Assembly: GCA_024235995.1 (NCBI GenBank)
Contig: JACKLI010000001.1
Span: 1,054,001-1,118,000 of the forward strand
From: Burkholderiaceae bacterium
Lineage (GTDB): Bacteria > Pseudomonadota > Gammaproteobacteria > Burkholderiales > Burkholderiaceae_C
Direction of reading: 5' to 3'
DNA length: 64,000 bases
Below, piece after piece: positions 58,012-64,000 of the stretch. Within the stretch, counting starts at the first letter, position 1. Every line of letters starts with the position of its first letter. A program made the position numbers and the translations under genes. A model generated the notes under the pieces. That model searched no databases. It was not told where the DNA came from and saw nothing but the letters and a program-made list of their open reading frames with translations.

Positions 58012-59041
58012 CGGGAAAATGCGGGTGCGTGTGCGTCAGGGCTTCGTGCTGGTGCCAGTGGCTGTGCCGGGTGCCCGGCGGGACGGGCGGATCGTGCCGG
58101 TGCTGATGGTGCGCGTCGTGCACGTGCATGTGCTCGTGCGCCAGCGGTTCGTGCGTGTGCTCGTGGCTGTGGCGCTCGGTCAGGTGCAGCCAGATGCCCA
58201 CGGCCATCAGCGCGCCGGCCAGCAGCAGCGGCACCGTAACGGGCTCGCCCAGCGCCACCGCCAGCACGGCGCCGAAAAACGGCGCGATCGAAAAGTACGC
58301 CCCGGTGCGTGCCGTGCCCAGGTGCCGCAGGCCCAGCACGAACCAGGTCAGGCTGACGCCATAGGCCAGAAACCCGACCAGCAGGGACGCGGCGACGACC
58401 GGCGCGCGCGGCAGCGTGGCCCCCAGCCCGAAGGCCAGCGCCAGGTTGATCGAGCCGGCCGCCAGGCCCTTGACGGAGGCGATCCAGCTCGCGTCGGCCA
58501 GCGACACCTTGCGCGTCAGGTTGTTGTCGATGGCCCAGGCTAGGCAGGCGCCCAGCACCGCCAGCGCCGGCCAGGCACCGGCAAAGCGGGCTTGGCCGGG
58601 CCAGCTGAGCACCGCGGCGCCCAGCGCGATGGCGGTCATGCCCAGGGCGATGCGGCGATCGACGTTTTCCCGGAAGGCCAGCCACGCCAGCAGGGCCGTG
58701 AACACGCCTTCGGCGTTGAGCAGCAGCGACGCGCCCGATGCCGGCATGCGCGTCAGGCCCAGCATCAGCAGCACCGGGCCGACCACGCCGCCGGCCAGCA
58801 CGGCGCCGGCCAACCAGGGCCACTCGGCGCGCGACAGCTGGACCGCCGGCGCGCGCCGCAGCCGGCGCACGGCGCCCAGGCCCAGCCCCGAGCCCAGATA
58901 GAGCAGGCCCGCCAGCAGCCAGGGGCTGGCCTGCGCCAGCAGCAGCTTGGCCAGCGGCGTGCCGGCGCCGAACAGCAGCGCGGCGCCCAGGACGGCGGCC
59001 ACGCCCGGCTGGCGCAAACCCGTGGTCCATGGCGTGTTCAT
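57986..59041 (-). CDS. EamA/DMT-family transporter with histidine-rich C-terminal tail
   Basis: 351 residues. Ten hydrophobic helices in two EamA repeats: GAALLFGAGTPLAKLLLAQA, SGASLLLNAEGVFTALLAWL, and AYGVSLTWFVLGLRHLGTAR, TGAYFSIAPFFGAVLAVALG. From residue about 288 a roughly 60-residue tail has 23 His (RHSHEHTHEPLAHEHMHVHD, AHHQHRHD, HSHWHQHEALTHTHPHF). Such tails usually buffer or sense Zn/Ni/Co. The start at 59041 (MNTPWTTGLRQPG) is chosen because the upstream 32 codons are Arg/Pro junk. Confidence 0.88.
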   Translation of the reverse strand: MNTPWTTGLRQPGVAAVLGAALLFGAGTPLAKLLLAQASPWLLAGLLYLGSGLGLGAVRRLRRAPAVQLSRAEWPWLAGAVLAGGVVGPVLLMLGLTRMPASGASLLLNAEGVFTALLAWLAFRENVDRRIALGMTAIALGAAVLSWPGQARFAGAWPALAVLGACLAWAIDNNLTRKVSLADASWIASVKGLAAGSINLALAFGLGATLPRAPVVAASLLVGFLAYGVSLTWFVLGLRHLGTARTGAYFSIAPFFGAVLAVALGEPVTVPLLLAGALMAVGIWLHLTERHSHEHTHEPLAHEHMHVHDAHHQHRHDPPVPPGTRHSHWHQHEALTHTHPHFPDVHHRHKH

Positions 59042-59081
59042 GATGGTGCGGCAAGGCGGGCCGGTGGCCCTGAGCGAGACT

Positions 59082-61145
59082 CTACGCCGCCGAGCCCGTG
59101 GGCGCGGCGGCCGAGGCGTCGGCCGCGCGGCGGGCAAATTCGGCGCGCAGGGCCTTGAGCTTTTCGCGCGGGTCCTCGCGCACGGTGTTTTGGTCCAGCG
59201 CCATCTCGGCGATGAAGCGGCTGGGCTGCGCGGCCACCACCTCGCGCCCGCGTTTGCGCCGGCGCGTCCAGCTGACGGCCAGCGTCACCTTGGCGCGGGT
59301 GATGCCCACGTACATCAGGCGGCGCTCCTCCTCGATGCGCGCGGCCTGCGCGGCGGCGCCCGCGTCTTCGTCGGGGCGAAAGGGCAGCAGGCCTTCGTTG
59401 ACGCCGGCCAGCACCACGTGCGGCCATTCCAGGCCCTTGGCGGCGTGCAGGGTGGACAGGGTGAGCACGTTGGGGTCCTGCTCGCGCTCGTTCAGGGTGG
59501 AGATCAGCGAGATGGTCTGCGCCACCTCCAGCAGGGTCTTGGGCTCGGTGCGCAGGCTGACGCCCGCCGCGTCCTCGATCTGGCCGCCGCATCGCCCGGC
59601 CATCCAGTCGCAAAAGTCCAGCACGTTGGCCCAGCGCGCGGCGGCCTGCGCGGGGCTGTCGGCACTGTCGTGCAGGTGCTGCTCGTAGCCAATGTCTTTC
59701 AACCAGTCGGCCAAAAAGGCGCGTGCCGCCTCGTGCCCCTGCGTGTGGCCGGCGCGGTGGCGCAGGTCGTTGAGTGCGCGGCCAAACTCGTGCAAGCCGG
59801 CGATGGCGCGCGCGGGCAGGGCGGCCGGCAGGCTGTGTGCGAACAGCGCGCCAAACAGCGACAGATGCGCCTTGCCGGCAAACTCGCCCAGGGCGGCCAG
59901 CGTCTGGTGGCCGATGCCGCGTTTGGGCGTGGTGACGGCGCGCAGAAAAGCCGGGTCGTCGTCCTCGTTGATCCACAGGCGCAGCCAGGCGCACAGGTCC
60001 TTGATCTCGGCGCGGTCGAAGAAGCTCTGCCCGCCCGAGACCTTGTACGGAATCTGCGCCCGGCGCAGCGCCTGCTCGAACACCTTGGCCTGGTGGTTGG
60101 CGCGGTACAGGATGGCGAAGTCGCGCCACTCCTTGTGCGGCGAGCTCTGCCGCAGGCCCTGGATGCGCGCCACGGCGCGCTCGGCCTCGTGCTGCTCGTG
60201 GTCGCAATCCACCACGCGCACCGGCTCGCCCTCGCCCAGCTCGGAGTACAGCCGCTTGGGAAACAGCTTGGGGTTGGGGCCGATGACGTTGTTGGCCGCG
60301 CGCAGGATGGCGGAAGTCGACCGGTAGTTCTGCTCCAGCTTGATGACCTTGAGCTGCGGGTAGTCTTGCGGCAGGCGGCGCAGGTTGTCCAGCGTGGCGC
60401 CGCGCCAGCCGTAGATGCTCTGGTCGTCGTCGCCCACGGCGGTGAAGTGGCCGGCGCGGCCCACCAGCTGCTTCATCAGCTCGTACTGCGTGGCGTTGGT
60501 GTCCTGGTATTCATCGACAAGGATATGGGCCAGTCGCCCGCGCCACTTATCCGCCACCTGCTCATGATTTTGTAGCAAACGCAGCGGCAGGCCGATCAGG
60601 TCGTCGAAGTCCACGCTCTGGTAGGCCGTTAGCCGCTCCTGGTAGCGCGCCATCAGCAGCGCGGTCTGGCGCTCGCCCTCGCCGCGGGCCTGGGCCAGCG
60701 CGCCGGCGGCATCCAGGCCAGCGTTCTTCCAGCCGCTGATGGCCCATTGCCACTGGCGCGCGGTGGCGGCGTCGGTCGTCGCGCCGCAGTCCTTCAGCAG
60801 GCTCAGCACGTCGTCGCTGTCCAGGATGCTGAACTGGGGCTTGAGGCCCAGCGCCGCGCCGTCCTCGCGCAGCAGGCGCACGCCCAGCGCGTGAAAGGTG
60901 CAGATCAGCACCTCGCCGGCGGCCTTGCCCACCAGGCCGCGGGCGCGCTCGCGCATCTCGGCGGCAGCCTTGTTGGTGAAGGTGATGGCGGCGATGCGCG
61001 AAGGCGCCACGCCGGTCTGGATCAGGCGCGCGATCTTGTGCGTGATGACCCGCGTTTTGCCCGAGCCCGCGCCGGCCAGCACCAGGCAGGGCCCGCGCAG
61101 GTGGTTGACGGCGTCTTGCTGGGCGAGGTTCAGGCGGTCGGACAT
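59082..61145 (-). CDS. rep: Rep-type ATP-dependent DNA helicase (UvrD family)
   Basis: 687 residues (E. coli Rep 673). 3'-5' SF1A helicase that helps forks through obstacles. Walker A GAGSGKTRVITHKI (25-31), Ia AAITFTNKAAAEMRERA, II VDEYQDTNATQY, III AVGDDDQSIYGWRGA, IV LEQNYRS, V VLTLSTLHAAKGLEW, VI RRLMYVGITRAK. All seven motifs are intact. N-terminus LNLAQQDAVNHLRGPCLVLAG is Rep-like rather than UvrD-like. A TTTGCTACAAAATCATGA stretch (minus strand, about 60565) resembles the AT-rich repeat family. Confidence 0.93.
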   Translation of the reverse strand: MSDRLNLAQQDAVNHLRGPCLVLAGAGSGKTRVITHKIARLIQTGVAPSRIAAITFTNKAAAEMRERARGLVGKAAGEVLICTFHALGVRLLREDGAALGLKPQFSILDSDDVLSLLKDCGATTDAATARQWQWAISGWKNAGLDAAGALAQARGEGERQTALLMARYQERLTAYQSVDFDDLIGLPLRLLQNHEQVADKWRGRLAHILVDEYQDTNATQYELMKQLVGRAGHFTAVGDDDQSIYGWRGATLDNLRRLPQDYPQLKVIKLEQNYRSTSAILRAANNVIGPNPKLFPKRLYSELGEGEPVRVVDCDHEQHEAERAVARIQGLRQSSPHKEWRDFAILYRANHQAKVFEQALRRAQIPYKVSGGQSFFDRAEIKDLCAWLRLWINEDDDPAFLRAVTTPKRGIGHQTLAALGEFAGKAHLSLFGALFAHSLPAALPARAIAGLHEFGRALNDLRHRAGHTQGHEAARAFLADWLKDIGYEQHLHDSADSPAQAAARWANVLDFCDWMAGRCGGQIEDAAGVSLRTEPKTLLEVAQTISLISTLNEREQDPNVLTLSTLHAAKGLEWPHVVLAGVNEGLLPFRPDEDAGAAAQAARIEEERRLMYVGITRAKVTLAVSWTRRRKRGREVVAAQPSRFIAEMALDQNTVREDPREKLKALRAEFARRAADASAAAPTGSAA

Positions 61146-61216
61146 GCGCAGCGCCGATCATAGCGGGCGGCCTGCGCGGGAGCCGCGGGTTGCGCTCTTG
61201 TTACGCTCGCGTCCTC

Positions 61217-62191
61217 ATGCAGGCGCTGTCCGGCATCCTTGCCGTCACCTTTCCCTTCTTCGCCCTGGTGCTGTGCGGCTACCTGGCCGCCCGCGCGCGC
61301 CTGCTGCCGCTGGACGCGGTGGCGGGGCTGAACATGTTCGTGCTGTACTTCGCGCTGCCGTGCATGCTGTACCGCTTTGGCAGCGGCACGCCGGTGGCGC
61401 AGCTGTTCAGCCCGGTGGTGGCGCTGATCTGGATGCTGGCGGCCGCCCTGCTGGTGGCGGTGTCGGCGGGCTGGGCGCGCCGGCGCGGCGCCAGCTGGCC
61501 GGACGCGGCCATGGGCGCGCTGGTGGCCGTCTTTCCCAATTCGGGCTTCATGGGCGTGCCGCTGATCCTGGCGCTGCTGGGCGAGGGCGCGCTGGGGCCG
61601 GTGATGGCCACGCTGCTGGTGGACCTGGTGGTGACCACCTCGGTGTGCATCGGCCTGTCGCAGTGGGGCGCGGCCGGCGAGCACGGCGCGGCCAAGGCCC
61701 TGGGCCGGGCGCTGCAGGGCGTGCTGCGCAACCCCATGCCGTGGTCGATTTTGCTGGGCGCGCTGGCCGGCGCCACCGGCTTCGAGCCGTGGGCGCCCAT
61801 CGGGCGCACGGTCGAGCTGCTGGCGGATGCGGCCTCGCCGGTGGCGCTGTTCACCATCGGCGCGGTGCTGGCGCGCTCGCAGATGCAGACCGGCGCGCCC
61901 GCCGCCGGCGCGGCGCGTGCGCCGAACGACGTGGGGCTGATCGTGCTGCTGAAGCTGGCGGTGCACCCGGCCCTGGTGTGGGCGCTGGGCGCCGCCGCCG
62001 TGCGTGCCGGGGCCTGGCCGGCCGCGCTGCTGGCGCCGCTGGTGCTGACGGCCGCCCTGCCCGCGGCCAGCAACGTGTCGCTGCTGGCCGAGCGCTTCGG
62101 CGCCGACAACGGGCGCGTGGCGCGCGTGATCCTGGTGTCGACGGCGCTTGCCTTCTTCAGCTTTTCAGCCGCGGTGGCGCTGCTGCGCTGA
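61217..62191 (+). CDS. AEC (auxin efflux carrier) family permease
   Basis: 324 residues, ten helices. ILAVTFPFFALVLCGYLAAR, GLNMFVLYFALPCMLYRFGS, AVFPNSGFMGVPLILALLGE and LAVHPALVWALGAAAV are typical AEC motifs. Bacterial members export or import small acids such as malonate or amino acids; substrate unknown. TACGCT ends 9 bp before the ATG and there is no Shine-Dalgarno, so a leaderless mRNA is possible. Divergent from rep. Confidence 0.88.
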   Translation: MQALSGILAVTFPFFALVLCGYLAARARLLPLDAVAGLNMFVLYFALPCMLYRFGSGTPVAQLFSPVVALIWMLAAALLVAVSAGWARRRGASWPDAAMGALVAVFPNSGFMGVPLILALLGEGALGPVMATLLVDLVVTTSVCIGLSQWGAAGEHGAAKALGRALQGVLRNPMPWSILLGALAGATGFEPWAPIGRTVELLADAASPVALFTIGAVLARSQMQTGAPAAGAARAPNDVGLIVLLKLAVHPALVWALGAAAVRAGAWPAALLAPLVLTAALPAASNVSLLAERFGADNGRVARVILVSTALAFFSFSAAVALLR

Positions 62192-62199
62192 CGTGCCGG

Positions 62200-62580
62200 T
62201 CAGCGCTGGCGCAGGGGCTTGGGAAAGTCCATTTCCTGCGGGTTGCGCTGCAGCGTCTGCAACTGCTCCTTGGGCATGGTGGTGACGGTCTCGCGGATCA
62301 TGCCGCCGCCGATCACGCTGCCCGAGACGGTGCCGGCCTGGCCGCGCACGCGCGCCTCGCAGTCGCTCTTGTAGAAGGGCGGCAGCACGGCGCAGCGCTG
62401 CAGCTCGTTGGCCAGCGCCTGCTGCGGGCTGACGGCGGTGAGCTGGTGGTCGGCGCGGGCGTTGCGCGCCTCCAGGCGGGCGGCGGCGGGGTCCAGGTTG
62501 GTCTGCGCCGGCGTCATCTGCGCCAGGGCGGGCAGGGCCAGGGCGCCGCACAGCGCCAGCAGGGTGGGTCGAAGGTTCAT
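62200..62580 (-). CDS. Small secreted protein, function unknown
   Basis: 126 residues. Signal peptide MNLRPTLLALCGALALPALA, then a charged/Ala-rich helix (LDPAAARLEARNARADHQLT), CAVLPPFYKSDCEARVRGQA with two Cys that may form a disulfide, and GSVIGGGMIRETVTTMPKEQ. Similar small exported proteins occur beside priA in related genomes as I recall, without known role. 91 bp downstream of priA. Confidence 0.7.
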   Translation of the reverse strand: MNLRPTLLALCGALALPALAQMTPAQTNLDPAAARLEARNARADHQLTAVSPQQALANELQRCAVLPPFYKSDCEARVRGQAGTVSGSVIGGGMIRETVTTMPKEQLQTLQRNPQEMDFPKPLRQR

Positions 62581-62671
62581 GGTCGAACTCCTTTCCTGAG
62601 TGAGCGGGCGCCAGCGGCATCCATGGCGGCCATCGGTCGGCGCCCGATGTCTGTGGGTTCGCCGCCGGCGG

Positions 62672-64000
62672 CTAAAGTTCCTGCGGATCGACGTCGATCG
62701 CCCAGCGCACGATGGCGCGGTGCTCGGGCGTGGCGCGCAGGGCCTGCAGCAGGGGCGCGCAAGCGGCCAGCACGCGCTGCAGCGCCGGGCGGTGGGCGCT
62801 CTCCAGCAGCATCTGCGCGCGCTCGACGCCGGCCACGCGCTGCACCGCCAGCGGCACCGCCGGGTACCAGCTGACGTGGGGCAGGGCGGCGGCCAGCGCG
62901 GCGTCGGCCGCTCCCGCCGCCTGGGCCTGCGCCGCCAGCGCGCCCAGCAGGGCCTGCGCGGCGTCCTGGCTGCGCGCTTCGGCGCGCAGCAGGGCCAGGT
63001 GGGTGAAGGGCGGAAAGCCGGCCTGCTGGCGCTCGGCCAGCTGCTGCGCGGCAAAGCCCGGGTAGTCGTGCGCCTTGAGTGCGGCAAACAAAGGGTGCTG
63101 CGGGTGCTGGGTCTGCACCCACATCTGGCTGTCGGCCGCTGCGGCGGCATCGCGCCCGGCGCGGCCGGCCGACTGCATGAGCAGGGCGAACAGGCGCTCG
63201 GGGGCGCGGAAGTCGCTGGAGAACAGCGCCGCATCGGGGTTGATGGCGGCCACCAGGGTGACGCGCCGAAAGTCGTGCCCCTTGGCGATCATCTGCGTGC
63301 CCACCAGCACGTCCACGTCGCCGCCGTGCACGGCGGCCAGGGCCTGTTCGAGCCGGCCCTTGCCGCGGGTGGAGTCGGCGTCGATGCGGGCGATGCGCGC
63401 GGGCGTGCCATCAGGCCGGCGCACGTCGGCCAGCAGGGTGGCGACGTGGTCTTCCAGTTGCTCGGTGCCGCGGCCCTGGGTGCCGATGTCGAGGTTGCCG
63501 CAGTCGGGGCAGGCACGCGGCACGCGTTCGGTCAGGCCGCAGTGGTGGCAGCGCAGCGTGCGGTCGATCTTGTGGAACACGCGATACGCGCTGCAGTGCG
63601 GGCACTCGCTTTTCCAGCCGCAGTCGGCGCAGTGCAGCACGGGCGCCCAGCCGCGGCGGTTGAGCAGCAGCAGCGCCTGCTCGCCGCGTGCCACGCGCTC
63701 GCCGATGGCGGCCAGCAGCGGCGGGGCGATCAGCGTGCCCTTGGGCTGGCGGCCCATGTCCACGCGCAGCACGCGCGGCAGGCCGGCATGCCCGTCGGTT
63801 GCGCCCACGCGGTGCGCCATGGTGAGAAGCTGGTAGCGCCCGGCACCGCCGTCGGCCACCGGGGTGCTGGCATGCCAGCTTTCCAGCGAAGGCGTGGCCG
63901 AGCCGAGGATGACCTTGGCGCCGCTGTGCTGGCCGCGCACCAGCGCCAGGTCGCGCGCCGAGTAGCGCGCGCCTTCCTGCTGCTTGTAGCTGGGGTCGTG
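62672..64000 (-). CDS. priA: Primosomal protein N' PriA, C-terminal 442 residues
   Basis: The frame is open past the right edge; the visible part starts within helicase motif IV region (DPSYKQQEGARYSARDLALV). The zinc-binding domain is complete: CADCGWKSECPHCSAYRVFH, LRCHHCGLTERVPRACPDCG. Helicase motifs V and VI follow (DVDVLVGTQMIAKGHDFRRV, MQSAGRAGRDAAAA). PriA reloads the replisome at collapsed forks. Ends ARWAIDVDPQEL-like IVRWAIDVDPQEL. Confidence 0.95.
   Translation of the reverse strand, partial: HDPSYKQQEGARYSARDLALVRGQHSGAKVILGSATPSLESWHASTPVADGGAGRYQLLTMAHRVGATDGHAGLPRVLRVDMGRQPKGTLIAPPLLAAIGERVARGEQALLLLNRRGWAPVLHCADCGWKSECPHCSAYRVFHKIDRTLRCHHCGLTERVPRACPDCGNLDIGTQGRGTEQLEDHVATLLADVRRPDGTPARIARIDADSTRGKGRLEQALAAVHGGDVDVLVGTQMIAKGHDFRRVTLVAAINPDAALFSSDFRAPERLFALLMQSAGRAGRDAAAAADSQMWVQTQHPQHPLFAALKAHDYPGFAAQQLAERQQAGFPPFTHLALLRAEARSQDAAQALLGALAAQAQAAGAADAALAAALPHVSWYPAVPLAVQRVAGVERAQMLLESAHRPALQRVLAACAPLLQALRATPEHRAIVRWAIDVDPQEL

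Noticed and set aside
1..64000. CRISPR arrays, tRNA or rRNA genes, prophage or integrase genes
   Set aside because: I saw no regularly spaced repeats, cloverleaf-like genes or phage structural/integrase motifs while reading both strands.

Overview
The window is high-GC DNA that looks like the chromosome of a betaproteobacterium of order Burkholderiales, most likely family Comamonadaceae. The evidence is gene content: a PhaM-type PHA-granule regulator, a DUF3567 protein, two Bug-type solute receptors, adjacent pilT/pilU, trifunctional PutA and the narXL-narK1-narK2-narGHJI locus. I see no tRNA, rRNA or CRISPR array. Species assignment is inference.

Left edge (1-2.6 kb) is a graveyard. It holds the end of a membrane protein, an IS200/IS605-like remnant with its end hairpin, a frameshifted parE toxin, a higB tail, a higA antitoxin that lost its start codon and gained an internal stop, an intact IPTL-CTERM surface protein, and a possible transposase tail. 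From 2.6 to 9.4 kb comes the conserved rsmI | yraN - diaA - dolP neighbourhood, here split by a 4-kb putA gene with putative operators upstream of and inside its own coding sequence. From 9.5 to 18.6 kb are a beta-hydroxyacid dehydrogenase, pilU and pilT, a collapsed yggS pseudogene, an ECF sigma factor operon with two paralogous small membrane proteins, purU, a YXWGXW-repeat protein, a ChaN-type lipoprotein and an AbrB-family transporter. A 270-bp nested inverted-repeat element abuts the transporter.

From 18.7 to 22.4 kb are metabolic singletons (FAH-family hydrolase, Bug receptor, MarC protein, crotonase). From 36.2 down to 22.4 kb, all on the minus strand, runs a complete nitrate-respiration module: sensor NarX, regulator NarL, transporters NarK1 and NarK2, reductase NarGHJI, then a PpiC-type isomerase and a small conserved protein. 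Divergent from it are a PCuAC copper chaperone and PhaM.

From 37.8 to 45.2 kb are an MFS transporter and a six-gene branched-chain-amino-acid-type ABC operon with two tandem, near-identical binding proteins. From 45.5 to 50.1 kb are an Lrp/AsnC regulator divergent from glmS, then phhB-phhA-SDR. From 50.1 to 57.5 kb is an accessory catabolic operon (CoA-transferase, crotonase, three acyl-CoA dehydrogenases, Bug receptor) under a divergent GntR/UTRA regulator with palindromic operators. The right end holds a lipoprotein, an EamA transporter with a histidine-rich tail, a Rep-type helicase, an AEC transporter, a small secreted protein and the 3' part of priA. Short AT-rich repeats sharing an AAGCTAT core are scattered through the window, in intergenic and coding sequence.
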